From assembly GCF_019163035.1 (NCBI RefSeq), contig NZ_JAFLKV010000036.1, forward strand, positions 1 to 43,371: DNA of 43,371 bases, given 5' to 3'. Source of the stretch: Sulfuricurvum sp. (GTDB taxonomy: Bacteria > Campylobacterota > Campylobacteria > Campylobacterales > Sulfurimonadaceae). The notes beneath the pieces were generated by a model. That model ran no database searches. It was given only the letters and a program-made list of their open reading frames with translations, and was not told the DNA's origin. Shown in pieces: positions 8,749-16,580 of this stretch. The position numbers were made by a program, and so were the translations under genes. How positions within the stretch are numbered: position 1 is the first letter of the stretch; the number at the start of each line of letters is the position of its first letter.

Positions 8749-8765
8749 GTAAACTATTATTTTAC
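8749..8765. promoter_or_regulatory. 17-bp palindromic operator, copy 1 (fdh operon)
   Basis: GTAAACTATTATTTTAC, an inverted repeat with one mismatch, 77 bp upstream of the polyferredoxin ATG. It shares the pattern GTWAA-N7-TTWAC with copies at 8858, 9046, 19027 and 20184 and a weaker copy at 12305, all outside genes and all next to selenocysteine- or formate-related units. The binding protein is not identified. Confidence 0.7.
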
Positions 8766-8857
8766 GTTTTGTAATTATTCTTCATTGTGGCTTAAATTAA
8801 TATTAAAGTCATTTATTTAATTTTATAGAAAATTCAAGCGGAATATAAGATAGTTAA

Positions 8858-8874
8858 GTTAAAATATTTTTAAC
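8858..8874. promoter_or_regulatory. 17-bp palindromic operator, copy 2 (fdh operon/tRNA-Sec)
   Basis: GTTAAAATATTTTTAAC is the exact reverse complement of copy 4 at 19027. On the minus strand a TATATT hexamer begins about 11 bases beyond its edge, so the palindrome would occupy roughly the -35 position of an fdh promoter. Confidence 0.7.
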
Positions 8875-8917
8875 CTTTTATGCTTTATGTGGAATAATTT
8901 GAGGGGAAAAGAGGATT

Positions 8918-9015
8918 TGGCGAGAAGGTGAAGGAATTGAACCTTCCTTCGAACAGCCACCTGCCCGAACAATGGGTTTGAAGTCCATGGTGCCCACCAG
9001 GGTCACATACCTCCC
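8918..9015 (-). tRNA. selC: tRNA-Sec (anticodon UCA)
   Basis: About 98 nt, similar in size to E. coli selC. The anticodon loop is CTTCAAA (UCA anticodon) on a stem ATGG/CCAT. The long variable arm is a 9-bp stem TTCGGGCAG/CTGTTCGAA with two G-U pairs and a GTGG loop. The T arm is GAAGG-TTCAATT-CCTTC, followed by an 8-nt acceptor strand and GCCA, so CCA is encoded. The D arm GTGaCCC-TGGT-GGGCAC has six pairs with a bulged A, in the tRNA-Sec manner. The pair closing the anticodon loop is A-C, and the 5' acceptor strand (GGGAGGT...) pairs with ACCTTCTC only imperfectly, using G-U pairs. The exact 5' end is therefore uncertain by a base or so. It lies upstream of the fdh operon on the same strand and opposite selA. 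Confidence 0.93.
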
Positions 9016-9028
9016 ATCTCACAATGCC

Positions 9029-9034
9029 ATTCTA
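9029..9034 (-). promoter_or_regulatory. Probable -10 box for tRNA-Sec
   Basis: TAGAAT on the minus strand, 13 nt before the tRNA 5' end, with the 17-bp palindrome at 9046 about 11 nt further upstream where a -35 box would be. Confidence 0.45.
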
Positions 9035-9045
9035 GCTAAATAAAA

Positions 9046-9062
9046 GTTAAATATTTTTTAAC
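9046..9062. promoter_or_regulatory. 17-bp palindromic operator, copy 3 (tRNA-Sec/selA)
   Basis: GTTAAATATTTTTTAAC lies between the divergent tRNA-Sec and selA, 30 bp from the tRNA and 18 bp before the selA ATG. For tRNA-Sec it would sit near -32; for selA it must overlap the promoter or the leader. It could control both. Confidence 0.65.
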
Positions 9063-9080
9063 CTGTATCGGAGCACTACG

Positions 9081-10433
9081 ATGGAGACCCATAGCAGACC
9101 TGCCATCCCTCAACTGGGGAGATTTTTGGATCGAACTGAGTTTATCACTCTTAATCGCCAAACACTAACCATCTTAGCTCGTCAACTTTTTGAAGAGATT
9201 CGTCACGGTAAAACCGATATCGGAGCAAATACTGATGAGTCCGTTTTGGTAGAAATAATCTTATCCCGATTGGATACGCTGTGTCATGATTCATTGATTC
9301 CTTTGATCAACGCGACAGGGATTGTTTTGCATACCAATCTCGGACGAAGCCCCATCGAAAAATCAATACTTGATGAAATGCAGGAGAGCATCGGGAGCTA
9401 CTGTAATCTTGAATTTGATATTGATAGCGGAAAACGAGGGGAACGCTACGGACATTTGACTAAAAAACTCTCATTTTTACTGGGATGCGAAGATGCCATC
9501 GTCGTTAACAATAACGCAGCAGCCGTCTTTTTGATCCTAAATACCTTCGCTAAAGGAAAAGAGACCATCGTATCGCGAGGAGAATTGGTAGAGATCGGCG
9601 GTTCCTTTAGAATTCCCGATGTGATGAGGGAGAGTGGAACCCTGCTAAAAGAGATAGGGACGACCAACAAAACCAAAGCCTCTGATTATACGGCGGCAAT
9701 CACTCCGCAGACGGCGGTTATGATGAAGGTTCACCGCTCCAATTTCTCCGTTGTTGGTTTTACCCATGAGGTAGCATTTGAAGAGCTGATACCTATTGCT
9801 CAGTCTAATAATGTTATCGACTACTATGATGCCGGTAGTTTGAATCTTTTCGACGCTCCCTATCTGGGGAATGAAACGTGTGCCAAAGCACTGTTTGAAC
9901 ACGCACCTTCCCTCGTTAGCTTTAGCGGAGACAAACTGTTGGGCTCCGTACAAGCGGGAATCATCGCCGGAAAAAAAGAGCTCATCGACAAAATCAAAAA
10001 AAATCAACTCTTACGGATGCTTCGAGTCGATAAACTGACGATGTCCGTATTGGAAAAAACCCTTACTCGCTATATCCAAAAAGGGCCTCAGGCGATAAAA
10101 ACCCATAAACTCTTATCTAAAACACTTATTGATATGCAACTACAGGCTGATTTTGTCCTCTCAGGGGTTGATCACTCATATAAACTTTCCACAGGTAAAA
10201 CATCCACCTATGCGGGAGGAGGTTCACTTCCACAGCATCTGCTAGAGAGTCTCGCACTAATTATCGAAGATCACCCTAAAAATGCCGAACGCACGATTAA
10301 AGCACTCCGTGCGCAGGGTCTCATTGCCCGAATCGAAAAAGATAGGGTTCTTATCGACTTACGCAGTATCGATGATGATGAGCTATCACAGGTAATGAAG
10401 ATTTTAAATACCGTTTTGGAGGAACGCCCATGA
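9081..10433 (+). CDS. selA: L-seryl-tRNA(Sec) selenium transferase SelA
   Basis: PLP enzyme that converts seryl-tRNA-Sec to selenocysteyl-tRNA-Sec with selenophosphate. The 450 aa show 'NATGIVLHTNLGRSP' (78-91), 'RGERYGHL' (119-126), 'VNNNAAAV' (142-149), 'SRGELVEIGGSFRIPDVM' (165-182) and the PLP-binding Lys in 'SFSGDKLLGS' (K285). Length is normal. The ATG has a CGGAG site seven bases upstream. selA and selB overlap by four bases (ATGA), so they are coupled. The position divergent to tRNA-Sec and the selenoprotein operon it serves, with a shared palindrome between them, points to co-regulation. Confidence 0.98.
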   Translation: METHSRPAIPQLGRFLDRTEFITLNRQTLTILARQLFEEIRHGKTDIGANTDESVLVEIILSRLDTLCHDSLIPLINATGIVLHTNLGRSPIEKSILDEMQESIGSYCNLEFDIDSGKRGERYGHLTKKLSFLLGCEDAIVVNNNAAAVFLILNTFAKGKETIVSRGELVEIGGSFRIPDVMRESGTLLKEIGTTNKTKASDYTAAITPQTAVMMKVHRSNFSVVGFTHEVAFEELIPIAQSNNVIDYYDAGSLNLFDAPYLGNETCAKALFEHAPSLVSFSGDKLLGSVQAGIIAGKKELIDKIKKNQLLRMLRVDKLTMSVLEKTLTRYIQKGPQAIKTHKLLSKTLIDMQLQADFVLSGVDHSYKLSTGKTSTYAGGGSLPQHLLESLALIIEDHPKNAERTIKALRAQGLIARIEKDRVLIDLRSIDDDELSQVMKILNTVLEERP

Positions 10434-12262
10434 AAACCACTATAGTCGGTCTGGCCGGACATGTCGATCACGGGAAAACGTCACTTATTCGTGCATTAAA
10501 CGGTTTTGACGGGGATCAGACCCGCGAAGAGAAACGGCGCGGTTTGACGATGGATCTCAGCTTTACACAGATGGATCAACAGGAGAAACGGATATTTTTA
10601 GTCGATGTTCCAGGACATGAAAAATTTGTAAAACACTATTTGGCAGGGGTATTCGGTTTCGACGTTCTTCTACTGATTGTCGCGGCTAATGAAGGGATTT
10701 GTAAACAAAGTATTGAGCATCTCGAACTCGCGCATCTTGCCGGAGTAAAAAGTGTTATTTTGGTTCTTACCAAATGCGATCTGGTAGAACCGGATGATGC
10801 GGCAATCGTCGAAAAAGATATTTTAAACCTCATCGAAAATATCGGTTTAAAGAGTTTATTTTCAGCTCATGTAGGACGACATGATCCCTCCTCCTACGAA
10901 CAGCTCAAACATAAACTCTTCTCGTATGATTTACCGCAACGTCCACAAGAGCCTTATTTTCGTTACTATATAGATCGGAGTTTTTCCAAAGACGGCTATG
11001 GAACCATTGTCACCGGAACCGTTTTAGGTGGTTCCTTAAAAACCAAAGATAAAATCACTATTCCGCGACTCAAAACTACCGCTATTGTTAGAACGATTCA
11101 TTCAGGGCTGAACTATGTCCCCACTGCCCTTCCGAATGAGCGTATAGCCCTTAACCTCTCAGGCGTAAAATCGCATGATCTTAAACGGGGAGATATCCTT
11201 TGTACCCCTAATTTTCTACGCGGCTTCCTTCAGATTGATGTCATGATCACGCCTCTCAAAGGGGTGACACTTAAACATCAAAGTGAAGCGACGGTATACA
11301 TAGGTTCAGCCCGCCACAACGTCGTATTAAAAATCATCTCCGAACATGACACCTATGCTATTGCCATTTTTGAAAGCACCACCCCGATTTACGCCTTGTA
11401 TCGTGAAAAATTTATTCTGCGTGATGCGCAGGGGACGCTCGGAGGAGGCGAAGTCCTTAATCCCATAGCCGATCCTATGAAACGAAAACAAAAAAATGAA
11501 TTTCTTCTTTTGCTACAGCAGAAAAAACTCTCCGAAGCGTTTGCTATGCTGATGGAGATTCATAAGAAAGGTTTCGGTTTGATCGGAGCCTATCAGCGTT
11601 TCGGGATGGATCATACCTCTGCGCTTGAGTTAGCAATGGGAGTTGCGAATTCTTACCTCGATCATGATGAAAAAGTACTTTATCCCTCTAGCACGTTAGA
11701 GATGCTTAAAGAGTATATTCGAGCGATTTATAAAAAAAACAGACGTGCCCTCCTCTCTAAAAACTCGCTCCATTTACGGTTTATCTGGGCATCTGTCAAT
11801 CTTTGCCAAGAAGTCCTTACTCAACTCGAATCAAATGATGAGCTACAATTTAGTGAGGGGTTATACCGAAGTGTCCATTGTGATATTGAAGATATGCCGC
11901 AGTATATGGAAGAGTCTCTCTATGGTATTTTAGAGACACAGGGGTGGGCACCAGAAGCTCCGTATGTGATTTATGAAAGTCTCGATCTTGATCGTATTCA
12001 CGGGGACGACACGATGAAACGGCTCTGCAGTGCCGGAAAAGTGATTCGACTGGCGCACAATCTTTTTATCAGCGCACCTCACCTATCGCACACGATGCAG
12101 TATCTACGCGGAGTCATCAGTGACTATGGATATGTCGATATCGAGCTGGCCAAAACGCAAACAGGGCTAAGCCGAAAGTATTTGATAGCCTATCTGGAAT
12201 ATCTTGACCGATTTGAAGATATACAATGCGAGGGTACTCGCCGATCTTTGAAGGCGGCATGA
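10430..12262 (+). CDS. selB: Selenocysteine-specific elongation factor SelB
   Basis: GTPase that carries Sec-tRNA to the ribosome at UGA codons marked by a SECIS hairpin. The 610-aa protein has an EF-Tu-like N-terminus with P-loop 'GHVDHGKTSL' (residues 10-19), 'RGLTMDLSF' in switch I, 'DVPGHEKFV' (G3) and 'LTKCDL' (G4). These are followed by beta-barrel domains and a C-terminal set of winged helices (about 370-610) that bind SECIS RNA. Length agrees with bacterial SelB. It overlaps selA by ATGA. Its only evident client in this window is fdhA. The 3' end is followed by about 75 bp before the sensor trio, with no terminator seen. Confidence 0.97.
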   Translation: MKTTIVGLAGHVDHGKTSLIRALNGFDGDQTREEKRRGLTMDLSFTQMDQQEKRIFLVDVPGHEKFVKHYLAGVFGFDVLLLIVAANEGICKQSIEHLELAHLAGVKSVILVLTKCDLVEPDDAAIVEKDILNLIENIGLKSLFSAHVGRHDPSSYEQLKHKLFSYDLPQRPQEPYFRYYIDRSFSKDGYGTIVTGTVLGGSLKTKDKITIPRLKTTAIVRTIHSGLNYVPTALPNERIALNLSGVKSHDLKRGDILCTPNFLRGFLQIDVMITPLKGVTLKHQSEATVYIGSARHNVVLKIISEHDTYAIAIFESTTPIYALYREKFILRDAQGTLGGGEVLNPIADPMKRKQKNEFLLLLQQKKLSEAFAMLMEIHKKGFGLIGAYQRFGMDHTSALELAMGVANSYLDHDEKVLYPSSTLEMLKEYIRAIYKKNRRALLSKNSLHLRFIWASVNLCQEVLTQLESNDELQFSEGLYRSVHCDIEDMPQYMEESLYGILETQGWAPEAPYVIYESLDLDRIHGDDTMKRLCSAGKVIRLAHNLFISAPHLSHTMQYLRGVISDYGYVDIELAKTQTGLSRKYLIAYLEYLDRFEDIQCEGTRRSLKAA

Positions 12263-12304
12263 TGGAAAAGTATCCCATTTTAAACCAAATTTATCGATTA
12301 TAAA

Positions 12305-12321
12305 GTAAACTATTTTTTTAT
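12305..12321. promoter_or_regulatory. 17-bp operator-like sequence, weaker copy 6 (sensor trio)
   Basis: GTAAACTATTTTTTTAT matches copy 1 at 15 of 17 positions but the right half is degraded. It begins immediately after a TATAAA hexamer (12299-12304) and would cover the transcription start of the binding-protein/kinase/regulator genes. That position would suit autorepression. It is weaker than the other five and could be chance in AT-rich DNA. Confidence 0.4.
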
Positions 12322-12339
12322 TTTTATTCTTAAAGTGTG

Positions 12340-13497
12340 ATGATGCAAAAAAACATTAAACCCATATCTCTCCTATTGCTTCTCATCACACTGATCGTAC
12401 TCTATTTTCTATTCCCTTTTGAACGCGAACATAAAAACGATATCGTGTTTGGTAGCAGTGCCGCACTTTCGGGTCCATTGCAAGACAACGGTATCGATTA
12501 TACGAATGGAATAGCGTGCGGATTTAAGGCATTCAATGATGCCGGCGGAATACAAAATCGCCACATCAAGCTACGTGTATTGGATGACCAATACGAGCCT
12601 TTCATCACGAGAAAAAATATTGATTCTTTAATGCGGGATCCGGATTTATTCGGTATTCTCGGCGTTGTCGGAACACCTACCTCCGAAGAGGCACTCAAAA
12701 TCACTGCCAGAACGCAAATACCTTTTTTAATGCCCCTCAGCGGCGCTGAGTTTTTATATAACTACCATTATGAGCATCTCTTTACTCTCCGCCCGAGCTA
12801 CGCCGATGAAGCACGCCGAATGGTTCATCATATGCAAAAACAAAATATTCAAAAGATTGCAATTTTTTATCAAAACGATAGCTATGGACTTGCATCACTA
12901 TATGCCCTCCAAGAAGCAGTTCGTCCCACATCCATTAAAGTAATTGCCGAGGGGGTCTACAATCGCAATACACTCTCCATCCATTATGCGTTTAATGAGA
13001 TTACGAAAGCGCAGCCTGATGCCGTTGTGATCGGAGGTGCCTTAAAGCCGACTGTCGAGTTTATCCGCAAAACGGCACAGTTTAACCCGAATCTTTCATT
13101 TTATACTTTCTCTTTTGTCGGCTATGAACCTCTTCGCAAAGCTCTACTATCGGAAAATTTAAAGAACATACCGATGTACATGACCCAAACCGTCCCTCCA
13201 CTGAGTAAAAATCTCGCTGAAATCGTCCTTTTTAAACGTCTTTATAAACACTATTATCCATTGAAAGAACCGACTTCTATAGCATTTGAGGGATATCTGG
13301 CATCACAAGTTATCCTTAAAGCACTGAGTAATTCCTCAACGCTATCACGTTCTTCATTTGAGCATGCCCTCTCAAAACTTGAATTTTCTCTTGTTGATCG
13401 ACAAATAATCCGTTATAGCAAGTCATACCATCGGGGACTGCAAAATGTCTACCTTTTACCGTTAAACTCCGAAACCGGAGGTGATGTCGATGAGTAA
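12340..13497 (+). CDS. LivK-type periplasmic binding protein of a two-component system
   Basis: Type I periplasmic substrate-binding protein (385 aa from the ATG at 12340; the track starts one codon earlier at GTG). An N-terminal hydrophobic segment (about 8-25) acts as a signal or anchor. The core starts with 'DIVFGSSAALSGPLQDNG' and includes 'GIACGFKAFNDAGGI', both typical of branched-chain amino acid/amide binding proteins. There are no transporter permease or ATPase genes nearby. Instead its stop overlaps the start of a sensor kinase, so it is probably a ligand-sensing partner, as TorT is for TorS. The ligand cannot be told from sequence; the gene context suggests something tied to formate or selenium-dependent respiration. 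A ribosome site is not obvious. Confidence 0.75.
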   Translation: MMQKNIKPISLLLLLITLIVLYFLFPFEREHKNDIVFGSSAALSGPLQDNGIDYTNGIACGFKAFNDAGGIQNRHIKLRVLDDQYEPFITRKNIDSLMRDPDLFGILGVVGTPTSEEALKITARTQIPFLMPLSGAEFLYNYHYEHLFTLRPSYADEARRMVHHMQKQNIQKIAIFYQNDSYGLASLYALQEAVRPTSIKVIAEGVYNRNTLSIHYAFNEITKAQPDAVVIGGALKPTVEFIRKTAQFNPNLSFYTFSFVGYEPLRKALLSENLKNIPMYMTQTVPPLSKNLAEIVLFKRLYKHYYPLKEPTSIAFEGYLASQVILKALSNSSTLSRSSFEHALSKLEFSLVDRQIIRYSKSYHRGLQNVYLLPLNSETGGDVDE

Positions 13498-15097
13498 GCC
13501 GTGCCGCTATCTGAATATTTTTTATCAACTATCATTGGGGATGAAGACTCGTATATTGATCGCTGTTACTGCATTAGGGATTCTTATTATCGGATTCATT
13601 GCGACATTGACCCTGTATGGAATGAAAAATAGCTTCGATAATTCCTTTCATTTACGCACTCTCTCAATCGCCCGCCTCCAGACGATCAAAGACGTTCATA
13701 CCCTCAACATACTCAATACCTACCGAGATATTATCGATAACCACACCGATGTAGAAAAAACCTATGAAGTCCTTAATATTCTTAAAAAAAACCTCGATTT
13801 ACGTTGGAATGAGTACTCTTTGTCACGACACGATATTCAAACCAATTTTTTTGATACTATGGATGAAACGATACTTTCAACGTTTCTTACCCCTATTCCC
13901 AATACCATTATGATTGATGAAGACGAAATCTATTCGAAAGCGAATCTCAATATTCAGCGTCTCTTAAAAACCATCGATACGATAACGGTTCTTTATAAAA
14001 ACAACCAACGTCCACAAGCCGATGCACTTATCAAAAGTGATCTTTACCCGATTTTAGATACTACTAACATCTATTTAGAACAACTGACGGCCTTTCATTT
14101 ACAACGCTCCATCTATGAAAAAGAGAAAACGGATCGTCTATTTGGTGCTACTTCGTGGGTGATATTCGTAATGATATTTGTAGTTCTAGGAATTTCAGTC
14201 TTTTTGGCTTATTTCATATTAGAACATATCAAAACACTTCATCAATCACTAGAAGATCGTGTACGCGACAAAACCAAAGAACTCGTAGATCTAAATACAT
14301 CCCTTGAACTTCGTATTACACATGAGATTCGTCAAAGCAGGCTAAAAGATGAAATGCTCCATCAGCAGGCTAAACTAGCGTCTATGGGAGAGATGATTTC
14401 CAATATTGCTCATCAGTGGCGACAACCGCTTAACGCACTCACTATCCTAATTCAAACTTTCCGACTAAAAAGCCGCAGTAATAAATTGACGCCGGAGTTT
14501 ATCGATTCTCAAGTCACCGAAGGTCTCCGCATCGCAAACACTATGTCCGATACTATAGAGAGTTTCCAAAACTACTTTAAGCCGAATAAAGTGAAAACCA
14601 TTTTTCCTCTCCTTGAGACGATTCGCCATGCCGTTAGCTTGATTGAGGGGATATTGCATCATGCGAATATAGACGTTGAATTCAATACGAAAAAGGAGAT
14701 TATGATTTCAGGCTATCCGAACGATTTCACCCAAATCATTATCAATCTCCTCAATAATGCAAAAGACGCATTACTGATCTCACCCGACAAACTCAAAATG
14801 ATACGAATTCACATCACTCACAAACCGGAAAAATCACTCTTGCTCATCCGTATTATCGACAATGGAGGGGGCATTCCCTCCTCCGTTCTTAAAAGAATAT
14901 TTGAACCTTATTTTACGACAAAACATCAATCCAGCGGAACAGGTATAGGATTGTATATGACTCAAAAAATCATAGCAGACCAATTCGAGGGGATGATCAG
15001 TGCGCAAAATATCAGATTGCTTTTTAATGAAACCTATTATAATTGTGCTTCTTTTAAAATCACAATACCACTATTCGAGATTGAGAGTAAAACATGA
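13490..15097 (+). CDS. Membrane sensor histidine kinase
   Basis: Sensor kinase of about 535 aa. It has a first membrane helix (about 18-42), a periplasmic domain of roughly 170 residues rich in predicted helix, and a second helix ('WVIFVMIFVVLGISVFLAYF', about 220-242). A coiled linker, a phosphoacceptor box ('GEMISNIAHQWRQPLN') and an ATPase domain follow, with N box 'NLLNNAKDAL', 'DNGGGIP' and 'GTGIGLYMT'. I chose the ATG at 13490, eight bases after GGAGG, rather than the GTG at 13481. The gene overlaps the binding protein by 8 bp and the regulator by 4 bp. This is an operon-encoded trio in which the kinase probably reads the binding protein in the periplasm. Confidence 0.88.
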   Translation: MSKPCRYLNIFYQLSLGMKTRILIAVTALGILIIGFIATLTLYGMKNSFDNSFHLRTLSIARLQTIKDVHTLNILNTYRDIIDNHTDVEKTYEVLNILKKNLDLRWNEYSLSRHDIQTNFFDTMDETILSTFLTPIPNTIMIDEDEIYSKANLNIQRLLKTIDTITVLYKNNQRPQADALIKSDLYPILDTTNIYLEQLTAFHLQRSIYEKEKTDRLFGATSWVIFVMIFVVLGISVFLAYFILEHIKTLHQSLEDRVRDKTKELVDLNTSLELRITHEIRQSRLKDEMLHQQAKLASMGEMISNIAHQWRQPLNALTILIQTFRLKSRSNKLTPEFIDSQVTEGLRIANTMSDTIESFQNYFKPNKVKTIFPLLETIRHAVSLIEGILHHANIDVEFNTKKEIMISGYPNDFTQIIINLLNNAKDALLISPDKLKMIRIHITHKPEKSLLLIRIIDNGGGIPSSVLKRIFEPYFTTKHQSSGTGIGLYMTQKIIADQFEGMISAQNIRLLFNETYYNCASFKITIPLFEIESKT

Positions 15098-15762
15098 ACC
15101 ATTCACTTAATAAATACAACATCCTGATTGTAGACGATGAAGTACCTATTTTAAATCAAATGTCATTTATCTTAGAAGACTTTGTCGCCAAAGTCTATAC
15201 GGCAACCGATGGGATCACTGCGCTAGAGCAGCTTTCTAAACATAAAATTGATATTGTTATTACCGATATTTTAATGCCGAACATGAATGGCATAGCCTTC
15301 ATCTCCGAAATCAAAAAACGAAATATTTCTCTCTCAGCTATCATTATTACAACAGCTCATTCGGAAACGAACTATCTTCTTGATGCCATTAAATTACGCG
15401 TGGACGGTTACTTGCTTAAACCGATTATGGCAGATGAAATGCTCGAATTGATTGATAAATCAATAGCCCTAAAAGCCAAAGAAGATGAATTATGGATCAA
15501 AGACCGTATGCTTGAGGGGATTAGTACCTTTGTCGGAGGAAAAAAAATAGAGATTATCCGTTATCTCTTCGAGCATGTTGACGCGGAAAGTGTCTTTTAC
15601 GGCTCCTATGAAGATATTATGCTCGCACTCAACGTTAGCAAGCCGACCGTTGTTTCAACATTTAGACAGTTGATTGAGGTCGGTATTGTTACCAAACTCA
15701 AAAATAAAATTTATCGTGTAAATGCTTCAGCACACAGCGAGAAAAGTGTGATTGAACCTTAA
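15094..15762 (+). CDS. Response regulator with RepL/Crp-like winged-helix output
   Basis: A 222-aa response regulator. The receiver has 'ILIVDDE' (10-16), phosphoacceptor D58 in 'VITDILMPNMNG' and K109 in 'GYLLKP'. The output domain (about 148-211) is not OmpR- or NarL-like. It reads 'GSYEDIMLALNVSKPTVVSTFRQL' followed by 'GIVTKLKNKIYRV', the pattern of a helix-turn-helix plus wing seen in RepL- and Crp-type winged helices. It therefore probably binds DNA. It is the only DNA-binding regulator encoded within the island that bears the 17-bp palindromes, so it is the leading candidate to bind them. It is co-translated with the kinase (ATGA overlap) and ends inside a hairpin shared with the convergent gene. 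Confidence 0.85.
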   Translation: MNHSLNKYNILIVDDEVPILNQMSFILEDFVAKVYTATDGITALEQLSKHKIDIVITDILMPNMNGIAFISEIKKRNISLSAIIITTAHSETNYLLDAIKLRVDGYLLKPIMADEMLELIDKSIALKAKEDELWIKDRMLEGISTFVGGKKIEIIRYLFEHVDAESVFYGSYEDIMLALNVSKPTVVSTFRQLIEVGIVTKLKNKIYRVNASAHSEKSVIEP

Positions 15763-15773
15763 AAAAGGTTCAA
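15752..15773. terminator. Bidirectional hairpin at convergent gene ends
   Basis: A 9-bp stem TTGAACCTT/AAGGTTCAA with an AAAA loop covers the stop codons of both the response regulator (+) and the PhnD-like gene (-), which overlap by 4 bp. T tracts after it are short on both sides, so efficiency is unclear. Confidence 0.6.
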
Positions 15774-16565
15774 CCATTTCATTGCACTCTCAAGATCATT
15801 ATACCCTTGTAGCTCATACTCTCCCGTTATAACCCATTTGGATAACGCCTCCATCTCCATCATTTTGGTGATGTCGCTACGCTGAGTATCCATCCCCAGC
15901 ATAAATTCGACAAATTCATTAACATAGGATGCATTAGGGGTAATGTTGGTGAAATTGCAATGCGAATACCCTCGACTTTTGTAAAACGGTCTGAGCGACG
16001 AACCGCTCAGTCCCAGTTCGATCATCCGCATCCATGTCGATGTGGCAAGGGCGATAGCGTCGTATTCGTTATTTTTGAGTTTTTCCAAAATATCGTATTC
16101 GCTTCGTCCGGTATCGCCGTGTTTCCCCAAATCACTATCCATACGGTTCATCGTATAATCGCGATTTGGCTCTAACCCTTGCTCTTTTAAATAATAGGCG
16201 GGGAGGATAAACGCCTGTGCCGAGTCACCACTGCCGAAACAGACCCGTTTATTTTTCAAATCTTCCAATGTTTGGATATTGGAATCTTGATGGGCGATAA
16301 ACATCGAGGTAAAATCGACATCACTGTCCCGCATCAAAAGTGCTTCCGCAAACGGAGCACGTTTTTTCGTCCGAAGCCACGCGACATTGGTATTCCACGC
16401 CAAATCGACTTTGTGATCCAATAGCGCTTGTACCTGTGTCTCGTAATTGGAGAACAGTACATAATCAAGATCAAATTTTTTCTCTTTGGCATAATCACGG
16501 ATGATCTCCCAAATGAGGACTACTTTCGGGTCATACGCGACCACGCCTACCATTAATGATGCCAT
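15759..16565 (-). CDS. Cytoplasmic PhnD/SsuA-like binding-fold protein
   Basis: A 268-aa protein with the type II periplasmic-binding fold of the phosphonate/phosphite (PhnD) group. It has 'MVGVVAYDPKVV' at the start, 'LLDHKVDLAWNTNVAW' (substrate-cleft region), 'LKNKRVCFGSGDSAQ' and a late 'YSHCNFTNI'. It has no signal peptide or lipobox; the mature fold begins almost at the first residue, so it should be cytoplasmic, and there are no transporter genes with it. It may be an enzyme, a ligand chaperone or a sensor. It is the last gene of a three-gene operon with a flavoprotein-like and a diiron protein, 15 bp after the former, with AAAGGA before its ATG. Function unknown. Confidence 0.7.
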   Translation of the reverse strand: MASLMVGVVAYDPKVVLIWEIIRDYAKEKKFDLDYVLFSNYETQVQALLDHKVDLAWNTNVAWLRTKKRAPFAEALLMRDSDVDFTSMFIAHQDSNIQTLEDLKNKRVCFGSGDSAQAFILPAYYLKEQGLEPNRDYTMNRMDSDLGKHGDTGRSEYDILEKLKNNEYDAIALATSTWMRMIELGLSGSSLRPFYKSRGYSHCNFTNITPNASYVNEFVEFMLGMDTQRSDITKMMEMEALSKWVITGEYELQGYNDLESAMKWLNLF

Positions 16566-16580
16566 GTGAATTCCTTTTAT

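Larger units (their letters stand above)
8672..9080. promoter_or_regulatory. Divergent control region of fdh operon, tRNA-Sec and selA
   Basis: This 409-bp stretch has no protein gene. It holds tRNA-Sec on the minus strand, three copies of a 17-bp palindrome (8749, 8858, 9046), a separate 15-bp palindrome at 8720 and a likely tRNA promoter. Between 8766 and 8917 it is strongly AT-rich; on the minus strand TATATT lies about ten bases downstream of the 8858 palindrome and is a candidate -10 for the fdh operon. I saw no terminator hairpin after tRNA-Sec, so read-through into the fdh operon is possible. Confidence 0.6.

Noticed and set aside
8858-8874. NssR/CRP-type box (TTAAC-N4-GTTAA)
   Set aside because: The half-sites point the other way (GTTAA...TTAAC) and the spacing differs.
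12258-12302. A 14-codon ORF overlapping the selB stop
   Set aside because: Too short, no independent ribosome site, and nothing in composition to support it.
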